Assembly: GCA_944472155.2 (NCBI GenBank)
Contig: OX235275.1
Coordinates: 53,895,228 to 53,959,227 of the forward strand
Direction of reading: 5' to 3'
From: Trichobilharzia szidati
Taxonomy: Eukaryota > Platyhelminthes > Trematoda > Strigeidida > Schistosomatidae
Length of the DNA: 64,000 nt
Made by a program: the position numbers and the translations under genes
Shown here: in pieces, positions 1 through 11,175 of the stretch
How the letters are laid out: each line of letters begins with the position of its first letter
Position numbering within the stretch: position 1 is the first letter of the stretch
Notes under the pieces: model-generated
The model's database searches: none
What the model was told of the DNA's origin: nothing
The model's input: only the letters and a program-made list of their open reading frames with translations

Positions 1-339
1 AATCCGGAACCATGAAGTTACAAGATCAAGTTCACTGACCTTTCAGCCACTTGGATTGGTATTCAGTGACCCTTGGATTCAAACTTTCTTATTATTACCG
101 TCAAAAAAATGCTGCCAACGTGGTGTAGTGGATATCATGGCTGCCTTTTAGGGTTCAAACCCCGGAGGCTGCAAGTGGTTCTGAAGGTCAGTGGATCAGT
201 GGTGGAATACTCAGCAACCACATTGCACGTTGTCCGGGGTTCGATCCCCAGCCAATGCACTCTAAAACCTTGCTTAGCTGGTACAAAGGCCGGTAAACAG
301 AGAAGGTTGGGCTAGAGGCTGGCAACCCCATCCTATTAG

Positions 340-760
340 ATGGATGGAGGCAGTCGACAGGAAGTCCATGTTGAACTAGGTTTCGTGCTAGTTGGCACTC
401 ACCAGTAGTTAGCAAGGCGTATCTGCAACCACCTTGAAGGAACTCATGTCCCCCATCTGAGATTCAAACCCGCTTCACCCAGTGAGCACTGCAGTCAGTC
501 AGAGACGTTACCACTGAGCTATTCAGGATCGCGATTGACCTTCTGTCAAGTAGCACGAAACCTTGTGGTGTCCAAGGCTTCCTGCCGATTGCCTCCACCC
601 ATCTAATATCATCAAATCAATTTCCAGCGTGATGGAGAGCTACCTGGAATGGTGGCCACATTGAAAGCTTGACTGACTGATAGAATTCAGTCTGTACCGA
701 AGATAGGACTAGACATATTACACTAGTTAGTGCTAGTGTCCAATCAAAAAATCCCACTCT
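340..760. repeat. tRNA-like fold-back SINE (family C)
   Basis: The minus arm 340-540 includes TTTCGTGCTAGTTGGCACTC, AGCAAGGCGTATCTGCAACC and a reversed B box and A box (GAGACGTTACCACTGAGCTA). The plus arm 545-760 carries AGTAGCACGAAACCTTG, CTTCCTGCCGATTGCCTCC and GTGTCCAATCAAAA. The pol III boxes lie near the loop. Confidence 0.6.
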
Positions 761-999
761 ACTTTTCTAAATGTAAATGCTGAAAATGTGATGAGCACAA
801 TTTTTCATCAACTAATATTTTATTTTGCTTATTTACAGGATGCTACCAGTGGACCTAACTTGACAGATTTGCAGTGACATTGTACTACAGTTTCCAAATA
901 TAATTTCCAAATTTAAGCTCAAAAAAATTGCCACTATGTGCTAAATCAAGTCTTCTTGTTCTGAAGTAAAGCTAGTCCATGTTGAAAATGAGCTGAAAG

Positions 1000-1440
1000 G
1001 GCTTAAATAAAGCTGATAAGTAAAACCAGTAGGTTCTGATCCACTCCTGAAAATGTCTAGAAAAAGAACATGGTGTTGAATTAGTGTCAGTCATACTGAA
1101 AACCAGAACTGAGTTCTAGACTGTGCCATTAAAGAATCTATTTAAGAACAGATTCAGAATTTACTTATTATAGAACGTTGGAATTATTTCATAATTAGTG
1201 AGATTTAATTCAGCATTATGTTAAGCTTGGGAGGAGAAGAACCTGGACTAGAAGGGCTACAATAAGGCTGATAAGCTACTTCTGAAAATGCGTAGAAGAA
1301 GAGCAAGGTGCTGAATTGGTGCCAGTCATGCTGATAAACCAGCGCACAGTTCCAGTTTAAGCAAATAATCCGTAACTGTTCTGCCACTGTTTGATCCAAC
1401 AATGGCAGAACATTTAGGAAGTTTACTTACTGAGGAATGT
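1000..1440. repeat. Diverged tandem duplication
   Basis: Blocks at about 1005-1110 and 1265-1360 share GCTGATAAG, CTCCTGAAAATG/TTCTGAAAATGCGTAGAAG, AAGGTG(C)TGAATT, GTGTCAGTCAT and CAGTTC in the same order. The unit length is about 250 bases. It lies downstream of homeobox exon 2, probably in the next intron. Confidence 0.5.
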
Positions 1441-1829
1441 TACTATATTAGCATAGTATACGTGAATTGGCTCAATGATTGCAGATTTACCATAATCCCT
1501 AACTGCCAACATAAAAACAGGGAACTGCAGGCTAAAAATAAACTTCCTAGTAGCATCCAGTGACAAAAAACTGACCTACATACTACAAAATAAGCGAAAC
1601 GTCCAAAAAAGCCTTTAAATTTCAATGGAAAACAAATTCACGAAAACATATAACCAGCAGACGCAGGAACTCATCATGACCTTGAAACTGACTATAGCGT
1701 CTTTCCTAATGAAACTCCAAAACTCAAGACTGAAGTCCTAGATTCCACTGAGAAATCAAAGGAATAAACTTTAGGAAAATAAGAGTAAAAATAGCGATCG
1801 AAAAATTGACCACTAATACTACTGCTTAC

Positions 1830-2166
1830 CTTCTATTCTGATACCATGTTTTCACTTGCCTGTCAGACAGACTCAGTCTAGCCGCCAACTCCATACGATC
1901 TTGTACACCTAAATACTTTTGACGATCAAAACTTTGCTCCAATTCAGTCAGTTGATAATCTGTAAAAGCTGTACGAGCTTTACGTGACTTTTTCAATAAT
2001 TTCTTATGGATCATACTGGGATTATCACTGTTATTATTATTATTGTTATTATTATTGTAGGAGTCATTGATGTCATCTGGGTTGTCATCGTCGTCCTCGG
2101 TTAGCTGGAAGTGTTGAGCATAAAGGGAATTGATTGTTTGTTTAAGTAGGGATTTATCTGTAGCTT
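1830..2166 (-). CDS. barhl: BarH-like homeobox gene, exon 2 (most of homeodomain)
   Basis: The acceptor is a pyrimidine tract ending in CAG just above 2166, and the donor after 1830 reads GTAAGC. The exon encodes an acidic stretch (EDDDDNPDD), a run of nine Asn, then a homeodomain with [21 protein letters not shown] and VKTWYQNRR. Thr47 and Tyr49 (KTWYQ) are characteristic of the BarH1/BarH2/Barhl class, and Gln50 and Asn51 are the base-contacting residues. The exon is 337 bases: two bases complete the codon left by exon 1, and it ends after two bases of homeodomain codon 53. The last homeodomain residues (TKWKR-type) are not found in 1-1829, so the next exon lies outside. An RTE insertion ends about 70 bases from the acceptor. 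Confidence 0.9.
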
Positions 2167-2235
2167 CTGAAAATGAAAAAAAGAAAAGAAAAACAGAGAC
2201 TACAATGAGACGGAGAAGTAAACGACACATTAAAC

Positions 2236-3515
2236 ATACTAACTGTATCCGGTCCATCCCAAGCAAAATACTAAGCCGTATCATCCTGGAGAGAATCAAA
2301 CAAGCCAACGTGGATGAAAATCTTCGACCGGAACAGGCTGGATTCAGGAGGAACAAGTCATGTATTGATCAAATCGTTACATTACGGATCATCATTGAAC
2401 AAAGCTAGCTTGGAATGGTAGTCACCTGTCTATCTCAACTTCATCGACTTTGAAAAGGCATTGGACAGCGCCACTACAGGGTGCCGCCAGCAATTATACA
2501 TCTCATTCAACAGTTGTACGACAATGCTGCATGCCAAGTAATCCACAACGGGAAACTCACGGAATCCTTAGAAGTGAGGACAGCAGTAAGACAAGCTGGC
2601 TGCCTACTATCGCCAATGATTTTCCTGATTGCAGTAGACTGGATAGTGCAACAAACAGTGGGCAATGAGGAAACAGGCATAAAATGGACCCACACAAAAA
2701 ACTTGGAGGATCTGGACTTCGCCGATGATGATAGATGTCTGATTTCCCACAAACTGGAAGATATGAAAATGAAAAGCAACAAGTTGGCAGAAGAAGCATC
2801 CAGAGAAGATAGTACTTCAGATGAACATAGAGAAAGCAGTGGTGATGAAGATTCCTGGCCAACAACAACAGACAACAATCAGCATAAATGGAAGGAACCT
2901 GAAAGAAACAACCTACAGGCGGACGGAACTGACGAGGATATCAAAGCAAGGATCGGAAAAGCAAGACAAGCTTTCATTACTCTGAAGTCTGTGTGGAGGT
3001 CAACAGCACTCAGCATCAAAAATAAGATCCGGATTTTCAACTCCAATGTGAAGTCAGTCAGTGCTACTATATGGATCAGAGACTTGGTGCGTCATAAAGA
3101 GCATCTCAAACAAACTACACACCTTCATCAACAGCTAGCTGTCTTCGCTCAGTACTCAAGATCAGATGGCCGGCCAGAAAAGATCAGCTACAGGGATCTC
3201 TGGCAATGAACGAACCAACCAGGAACCGATTGTGAAACAAATAGGCAGGAAGAAATGGAGATGGATTGGCCATACTCTGAGCAAACCATCAAGTGACATC
3301 ACTAGACAAGCCATTGCTCGAGGGGAACACGAAAGGGAAGCGGCGAGTTAGTCGTCAGTGCAAGGGTGACTTGGAGGAGGTCCTGTAAAAGGGAGATGAA
3401 AGCATGTGGTCAGACATAGAGCCAGGTGAAAACTCTAGCAGATAACCGAACGCAATGGAGACGCACGGCTGAAGCCCTATGTTCCTCTAGGAATTAAAGG
3501 AAATTATATTAATAA
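2236..3515 (+). mobile_element. RTE-type non-LTR retrotransposon copy (RT portion)
   Basis: The copy is 5' truncated and opens inside reverse transcriptase with [17 protein letters not shown], then FIDFEKALDS, whose Asp is the block A catalytic residue. A frameshift near 2470 moves to the frame holding VRQAGCLLSPMIFLI and DLDFADDD, the block C motif with one extra residue. The C-terminal region keeps [17 protein letters not shown]. The copy ends in AT-rich repeats near 3515. It lies antisense to the BarH-like gene. Subfamily A here is marked by KWTHTKNLEDLDF. Confidence 0.8.
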
Positions 3516-3699
3516 TATCCGGTCGATAATGGCCAGTACCGGAATGAAGGAGGTATGTTCTGTTTTGAAATAATGGAAAAGATTTGTAGCTTGGGTGGAA
3601 GATATTGATTTGGTTCTGTTCTCTGTGGAGCTGGTTGATTTCACTGCGAAGATTTCATTGTCTTAATCAAGAGATCTAACACAGGAAATTTATAAACAG

Positions 3700-4450
3700 A
3701 AGTAATATAGACGGTCAACGCACACACAGACCAAATACTCAACTATAAAAACAATAACCCCATTACCCACAAAATAAACTGTGTGCAGACATTGTTTAAA
3801 AGAGTTCAAACACACACTGTAGCCCTACTCCAGTGTTGAAGAGAATGAAGGAAAACTGCCTGTTAACCGTCTTCAAAAAGGAATGGATATCCCCCTCACA
3901 ATTTCATCAAAAAGTTTTTAAACTCGAGTCATAACACCAACACAACAAGCCAACATCAAAGGCAACAAGAAAATTCATTCTATCATGTATCGAAAATATC
4001 TCTGAAATAACTGCTAGAATATTAAAGCCGTTTGAAATAGATATAGCACACAAGCCAGCCAGATAGCCAGCACAATCACTTCATTCGATATTGTACAAAC
4101 CGAAAGATCCAACAGAAAAAGAAGATAAAATTAATACCAATTACAAAATAAATTGCATATGTATGAAATGCAATAAACATTACGTCGGTAAAGAAAGTGG
4201 GTGTCCCTTTCGAATCCAAATCCGAAAACACAAATTAGCTATAAAAAGACATGATATGTATTCTCTCACATCAATGTATGTAGATAATTATGGACATCAA
4301 TTTGATGATTGGGATAATGTAGAAATTTTAAGCAGAGAAAACACCAAAATCGCAGTCGGGGAATTCCTAGAAGCCTGCCTGGTACTCAAATAAATCATTC
4401 AGCGGTTAGAAAACATATTAATATAGACCATATTTACCAACAAACGAAGA
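3700..4450 (+). mobile_element. Penelope-like element C-terminus (family 1, GIY-YIG)
   Basis: The clearest frame, 4091-4393, gives LYKPKDPTEKEDKINTNYKI, NCICMKCNKHYVGKESG and IRKHKLAIKRHD, with HQFDDWDNVEILSREN further on. HYVG and the Arg/His-rich helix match the GIY-YIG endonuclease that ends Penelope-like retroelements. Upstream, 3780-4090 is a decayed connector with stops. No second copy of this family was seen in the window. Confidence 0.7.
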
Positions 4451-4869
4451 ATGAGTCACATGACAGGGAAGTTCAAATTCCAAGTCAATAAAATTGATCA
4501 ATAGAGATGTGAATTAACAACCAGTCATGAAGGTAGTTACCAGGAGATCCAATTACATCATTCATGGAGAACTTAAGTAAGTCTATTTTATACTAAAACC
4601 TGCTCTGAAGATGTTGTCTAGAAGGACAATGTGAAAGTTTCGCAATTAAATCAACTGGCAGTTCAAAGAACACCATTAATTCAGTGTGTTTCGTTCTATT
4701 TAGAACACATCATCTGGATGTACATGTATACTAATGATTGGGGAGGGTATTCTGACTAACGCTTCAAATATAACACTGATGTTGACATCATAGTAACGAC
4801 TAAGCCTCTGAGCCAATAGATTTGATGACGCTTTGATGTTTGTAGCCGTGAGGTGCTTGGTTCGAGTCC

Positions 4870-5600
4870 TGAGGTAGGTAAAACATCATCATTTAATGGC
4901 CAACAACAACAGACAACAATCAGCATAAGTGGAAGAAATCTGAAAGAAGCGACCTCCTTCACCTACCTGCATGGGATGTATCGTTTCAACTGCAAGCGGA
5001 CGGAACTGATGAGGATATCAAGGCGAGGATTGGGAAAGTAAGGCAAGCTTTCATTACTCTCAAGTCTGTGTGGAGATTAACAGCATTTCAATTTGAAGTC
5101 AGTGCTACTTACTATACGGATAAGAGACTTGGCACCGCGTCACGAAGGGCACTTCAAACAAACTACAGACCTTAGTCAACAGTTGTCTTCTCTCAGTACT
5201 TCTCAAGATCAGATGGCCGGCCAGAAAACATCAGCAATAGTGGGGGATCTCTATCAATGAAAGAACTAACCCAACCCAGCAGGAACCAATTGTGCAACAA
5301 ATAGGCAGGAAGAAATGGAGATGGATTGGATTGTGACCATACTCTGAGAAAACAAACCATCAAGTGAGTGACATCACGTGCCAGGCTATTACTCGAGTGG
5401 AATCCGACCGAATGGGAAGTGGGGAGTCAGATGGTCGTCAGTGCAAGGGTGACTTGGAGGAGGTCCTGTGAAGAGGAGATGAAAGCATGTGGGCAGCTGT
5501 AGAGATACGTAAAAACGTTGGCAGAGAGGAGAACGCAATTCAGAAGTGTGGCTGAACCCCTATGTTCCTCTAGGAATTAAAGGAAACAATAATAATAATC
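4870..5600 (+). mobile_element. RTE 3' fragment, subfamily A
   Basis: This is similar to 2870-3515: QQQQTTISISGRNLKEATSF, then the helical connector, a decayed LLYGSETW region, KWRWIG and the terminal block ending in GGAATTAAAGGAAACAATAATAATAATC. It is frameshifted repeatedly, with small insertions such as ACCCAACCCAGC. Inactive. Confidence 0.7.
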
Positions 5601-5639
5601 ACTTTACCTCAAATAGTGATTTTTTAACGAATTGAATCT

Positions 5640-5965
5640 TCCAGAATTTCATCAGGAACTGACATTGGTTATAGGACTATTAGAAAACCACCAGCAAGTA
5701 CTGGATAGCTGTTTCGTCAGACTAGTTTGGGACTCTTCATCAGCGCACACACCCACCGTCAGGGTTCGAACCCACAACCTTCTACTCTCAAGGCGAGCTA
5801 GCTCTTAGACCATTAAGCCACTAAGAGCTGATTCAATGACCAGCCCATGAATTCCAACTTATTCCAGTTCACGATATATCCAGCAGTCCCAGATGGATGT
5901 CAATTCATCATGGAATCCTGAAACCAATCAAATCCCGGCTGCAAACCAGCACTAGAATAGGATTT
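5640..5965 (-). repeat. SM-alpha-like SINE, minus copy
   Basis: On the minus strand this contains an A-box-like TGGCTTAATGG, a B-box-like GGTTCGAACCC, then GGTGTGTGCGCTGATGAAGA and a TCC...GACGAAACAG stretch. The tRNA-like head and ribozyme-like CTGATGA/GAAAC pair are the SM-alpha hallmarks. Confidence 0.65.
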
Positions 5966-6098
5966 CTGGTTTATTTTATATTCGAGCAAACAAGTTTATT
6001 CAAGGAGAGAAAATAATCACCATTTAGACATTTAGAAGACAAAAACCCTTGAGTAAAGAAACATTTACCTTTTAGTTAGATCTTACGGAGGCAGATTT

Positions 6099-8470
6099 AT
6101 GATAATAATAATTTGCTTCATTCTAGAAACAGTACTAGTGGTACAGTGTGGAATTTTCAGTACGTATCTACATTATTTGCATCTGACTTTATTAAACATT
6201 TAAAAGGAGTATTTCAAAAAATAAATATTAAGACAACAACAACAAAGAAACACAAAAAACACAAAAATAATTCTTTTAATGCGAAAAAATACCAAGATGT
6301 AGAAAGGAAAATAAACAACATAACAAATAATATCTCAGTATTGGGTAGTGGAAGCTATGATATGATTATGCATGGTAACAGTAAAGCTATAGTCATACAA
6401 GAAGTTATGAAATGATATTTAAGAATGTTTATCTCCAAGATGATCAGTTAATTTGATTGAAACAACTCTAAACAATCATAAAATAACATTTCAGGGTTGT
6501 TGTTTTGTTTTTTATTGTCAGGTCTAATGCACTGTTTGTAGTGGTGGTGTGAGTAATCCTGCAGAATACAAAATTTTAAGGTAGTGACAATGGCTTTCAC
6601 AAACAATGGTTGTCAGTTTAGTATTGCCAAACAAAAAAAACAACAACAAAAACTAATAATTACATGATGGTTAATAACAGGACAATTTTGTAATACTCAT
6701 AGAGCTAATATGGTCAGAACCAGTAGATACACAAATGAAGGAATAGAGTAAAGTATAAAAAAGTAAGCTAAGTATGTTTAAGAAGGAGTTCACTATGGAA
6801 AACAAAATAAGAGAGAAATAAAAGAGCCTAAAATTATGTTATTAACAACAAAGCAAGTCATAGGTTTCGCGCCTAACATTGTCTCTGTCACTTAGAACAC
6901 GGGCCAAATATGGTATCGTTGAGTTCCTGTACTTGGTTGTACGAGCATAAATTATTTTATACTGATTTCTGGTTCTACTTGATGAGATACAAGGCGAGAG
7001 TTGGGAATAGAGGGGGTGTTGGGGGTCGGAGAATATGGTTTTTGACCATTTCTCGCAAGTATTCCGATGCCTTTCAACTAATGTAGTAACGAGCTGACTG
7101 AGTTTACACCACTAGTCCTACTAACTACCTTCAACATCCTTCTTAGGATGGTATAGTCCTTTTTCAGTAGACCAGGAAAAACTAACGGGGAGCAGTAAAG
7201 TAGAATAGGTAAGATACAAGAGTTGACAAATTGTGAAAGTAGAGGTTGGGTGATTCCAGATTGTCTAAGTTTCTTAATGTAGTAGGTTGGTAAGACAGAC
7301 AGACAGACTTTCTTAGAAATCGTTAGGATATGAGATGTCCAAATAAGGTTGGAAGATAGAACTAGACCGAGGTATTTCGCATTAGACTTAGTTTCAATTT
7401 TAGTCCCCTCAATGCACACAGACTTTATGAGAACTTACTAGTGTTTGTAGATCTCGTTTATGCCTAAAGGAGAAGTCAATATTCTGGCATTTTGAGGGAT
7501 TCAGCATGAAGCCATTTAGTTTAGACCACTGACTGATGTCCGACAGGAAGCTATTTAATTTGAAACAGTCTGACTGAGACTTAATGGGAAACGATACAGA
7601 CAGGTCATCTACATATTTGACGAACTTGATTTCCTCTGAAAGAGGTAAGTCATGTTAGAATAAGGAAAAGAGAAACGGAGAGAGAACAGCACCCTCAAGA
7701 ACTCCAGCTTCAGTAAGCAAAGGAGAGGAAGATACTCCATCATATACCGTGTACTGCATCCTATTAGAGAAGTAAGAGTGCAGCCAGTTGATAGCCCAGG
7801 ATTCAGTTTGTGTAAGGCTAACTTGTTTAATAAAAGGCCTCTAGGTACAGAGTCGAAAGCAGATGTATAATCAAGGAACGTACAACGGACATACTTGGCC
7901 CCTTTGTCTAAGGAGAATACAATGTTGTGATGAAACACAACAGCAGCGTCTAAAGTACTTCTACCCTGTTTGTAAGCAAGTTGCTTTGGATCGTTTGAGA
8001 AGCTTAAGGAGGGAACAAGTTTTAGTAACAATAATTTCTCCATTAGTTTCAAAAAAGGAGAGGTAATAGCGATAGGTCTAAACTTAACATTATTACCAGA
8101 ACCTGACTTGGGTACAAGGATGATTTTAATATCTTTCCAAAGAGAAGGCACAACATTATTAGAAAAAGAAGTGTTGAAAATATTTGTAAGTGGGTTACTT
8201 GAAATATCAGCACTTTTCCTTAGGACAATGGCAGGTATACCATCAGGGCCTAGACTCTGGGAAGGTTTAAGAGATTTTAAACATTTAAGAACATCCGAAG
8301 TTTTAAAACTATGAAAGTCACTGGTAATGTTATTTGTTACATTGAAGCTAAAAGGTACATTAGGAGGGCGGATAAAAGATCTATTAAGAGTATCTAGCAG
8401 ACTGGCTGGAGATTGGATGAAATCTGACAAAGGTCTGCAGTAGCCTGTTGGAAATGCTATTCGTAACGTG
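6099..8470 (-). mobile_element. CR1-like non-LTR retrotransposon, 5' truncated
   Basis: From 8470 leftwards the minus strand encodes HSFKTSDVLKCLKSLKPS, LGPDGIPAIVLRKS, PKSGSGNNVKFRPIAITS (RT fingers), TFLDYTSAFDSVPR with the block A Asp, then a frameshift near 7780 and KYLGLVLSS and QPLLSQFVNSCILPILLYCS. The coding end (ETYDLLC-like) lies near 6860, followed by about 750 bases of 3' UTR ending AGAATGAAGCAAATTATTATT at 6099. The clade call (CR1/Perere-like) rests on domain order and the trinucleotide tail. It is antisense-symmetric to the plus copy at 11180. Confidence 0.75.
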
Positions 8471-8639
8471 CGCACAATGGAAGTTTCTAACCCGAAAAGA
8501 AGAACTGACTGACTGACTTCACATTTGTGTTTAAAATCGGAATCTTGTTCTTTAATCTGGCTGACTGAGTGGAGAATATTTCAAAACTGATGTTGTGCAT
8601 AGTGTTATACAGTTTTTACTGTGTTTCAAGGCACAGTGT

Positions 8640-8795
8640 AATCAGTTAGAGAACGACTCGAAGACCTTGGAGTACTGAGTAGTTGTTTCGCCCTCCCTTA
8701 GGACTCTTTAGTGGTACACACCCGCCAGGGTTCGAACTCAGAGCCTTTCAGTCAACCGCTGGGACTTGATCCAACAGCCAGCAAATTCCTACCTA
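8640..8795 (-). repeat. SM-alpha-like SINE, partial minus copy
   Basis: TAGTTGTTTCGCCCTCCC, GGACTCTTTAGTGGTACAC and AGGGTTCGAACTC mark a minus copy lacking both ends. It separates the CR1-like copy from the Penelope palindrome. Confidence 0.55.
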
Positions 8796-8849
8796 ATTCT
8801 CTCAATTCACGGTAAATACAAAGTGCAACCGTAAGTAACTGATCTCTTC

Positions 8850-9352
8850 CCAGACTTAGTGGGCCCCTTATTAATATATGTGTAAAACTTGGGCACTGTG
8901 GTAGTAAGTAATTCCATATTAGTTTGTTTATTAGATAGATCACACAGTGAAACAGTATTATTTACTGCATGACATGATTTCGAACAAAATTTATTGTTCA
9001 TAATCATATCAATTGTGATCACACGACTTTGACACTTGAGTTTTATAGTTTTCTTTGTTCTCTCCTATTTGTTGTCGTTGGGGTAGTAGAATTTTCCAGA
9101 TATCGGGGACAGGTGATGAATCATTCCTATTACATGTATTTGCAGTTGATTCGATAAACAAAGCTTCTGTTATCAATCTCTCCCTATACTCTGTGACATT
9201 AAATTTTAAAACTGTCATCCTATCCCATCCTATTTTATGGTTGTGTGTAATTTCATGTAGTGTAGTGCTATAGCTGAACTATTCTCTAGACTTCTTATCT
9301 TATTCGGGTCAACCAATCTAGATTTTGCCAGGTTTTTATGTTCAGCTAGAAA
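8850..9352 (-). mobile_element. Penelope-like family B fragment, minus arm of a palindrome
   Basis: The minus strand reads LAEHKNLAKSRLVDPNKIR-type coding near 9345, then SVISLTEYRERLITEALFIE and SPVPDIWKILLPQRQQ, followed by the conserved 3' hairpin region GATTATGAACAATAAATTTTG near 9000. It mirrors the plus-strand copy 9722-10150. Confidence 0.65.
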
Positions 9353-9469
9353 TATGTAAGGAAATGTAAAAATAAAATAAATAATGATAGTAGCGATAGT
9401 GATAATAACAATAATAATGATAATAATAATAAAAGTGATAATAATAATATTAATGATGACACCAATAAT

Positions 9470-10150
9470 AAAGAATCTAAATCATCAGTAGTAATTCCAT
9501 ACAAAGAAGGAACCTCGGAAGCCTTACGCAGAATTCTTAACAATGCTGGCAGGAATAAAAATAGCATTCAAACACACAAACTCAATTAGAAACAAGCTTT
9601 GTCGGTTAAAGGATCCTGCCAGTGGAGCCTTTAAAACAAAACAAATTAGTTTATCTAATACCCTGCTGGAATGATTGTCAGGTCAAATACATTTGTCAAA
9701 ATAGTAGAACAGGGGCAGTCAGACTAGCTGAACATAAAAACCTAGCAGCAAAATCTAGATTGGTTGATCCAAATAAGATAAGAAATCTAGAGAGTAGTTC
9801 AGCTATAGCACTGCACTACATATAATTACACACGACCATGCAACAGGATGGGATAAGATGACAGTTTCAAAATCTAATGTCACAGGGTGGAGGGAGAGAT
9901 TGATAACGGGAGCTTTGTTTATCGAATCAACTAAAAGAGAATACGTGCGATAGGAATGATTCAACACCTGTCCACTCAGATATATGGAAAATTCTACTAC
10001 CCCAACGACGACAAATAGGAGAGAACAAAGAAAACTATAAAACTCAAGTGTCAAAGTCGTGTGATTACAATTGATATGATTATGAACAATGATGAATTTT
10101 GTTCGAAATGTCATCCAGTAAATAATACTGTTTCACTGTGTGATATATAT
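9470..10150 (+). mobile_element. Penelope-like family B fragment, plus arm
   Basis: Reads SSVVIPYKEGTSEALRRILN, then C-NDCQVKYICQNSRTGAV and LAEHKNLAAKSRLVDPNKIR (the GIY-YIG region), SSAIALHY, GWRERLITGALFIEST and the 3' hairpin at 10075-10105. An AT-rich trinucleotide tract at 9360-9470 separates it from the minus arm. Several frameshifts. Confidence 0.7.
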
Positions 10151-10159
10151 AATAAACAA

Positions 10160-11175
10160 ACTGATATGGAATTGGTGGACCCCTCTGGTTATACAACTCA
10201 TTTTGCTAATGGCTGAATGGTGGTCTATGAGCTCACCTTCAAACCGGTAGGTTTTTAGTTGTTCAGCACTACCAGGTTTTCCAGTTGTAATAATGTAATC
10301 ATTTCAAATACTACATTTGGCTCTATTTCTAGATTGGTGTTTTATCAACTTTTTATGCTGTTGGCATACCTATACACTGCGCGAAAACACCTTGAGATTA
10401 ATTTTTTGTCTTCATTCCGCATAAATTATTCACGTTGACTGGTTTTGATGAAAATAACAATTCCAGCTATAAGTATTTTAGAGAAACATGATATATCATT
10501 TAAGATAGGATAGAGTATGATTAAAACATTACTGAATAATTCACAGTTTAAATCCAGCTTCCTCCCCCCACCCTATCACTTCTGCCCGCCCACGCACACA
10601 TGCACATACACACAGACAGACACATATGCATACTGACTCCCATAGTCTACATGAATATACGGACGGGGGGAAGGAAAGAGATAGGGAGAAGGCCACCTAC
10701 GTGTTTTATGGCCACACATAGAAGAGAAAAACGCCGTCAATCAGCCAGACAGCCAATCATTATCATCATTAATTATTCAAAAGGGCTAAATGAACACACA
10801 CGTCTCATCATCATCGTCAACTGGGAGGGGGGGTGGGAACAGTCGATAGGAGAGAGTGAGAGAGAGTGAGATACGATACAGTCAGAGGTAGTTATCCGTT
10901 TAATTACATGTCTTTCATTTAAATCATTTAAAACATTTAGGCATACATAATGTGATGAAATTTTTATTTGGATTTTTGATGAAGAAGTGAAGGGAGAAGT
11001 TTGTTTGAAAAAATGTTTATTGATTTTAGGCGATCAATCTGAAATAATCTACCAACTGTTCAGTAAGCAGTTAAATCATGGTGGTCTAAATACTGGGGTA
11101 ATTGTGTTTCTGTTGTTTAGAGACAAGTTGTGGGGAATTCTGGTGACTCATAGCTGCTATATTCCCTTAGGTTCG
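10160..11175. other. Repeat-poor island inside the homeobox intron
   Basis: No similarity to other parts of the window was seen. It contains C-rich and CA-rich simple sequence (10562-10620), ATCATCATTAATTATTC and other ATTA-rich stretches, and GAGAGTGAGAGAGAGTGAG. No convincing exon. Being unique sequence in a repeat-filled intron, it is a candidate for a regulatory element. Confidence 0.3.

Noticed and set aside
9360..9480. Serine/leucine-rich ORF 9567-9346 (minus)
   Set aside because: It reads an AAT/GAT trinucleotide repeat tract and Penelope antisense.
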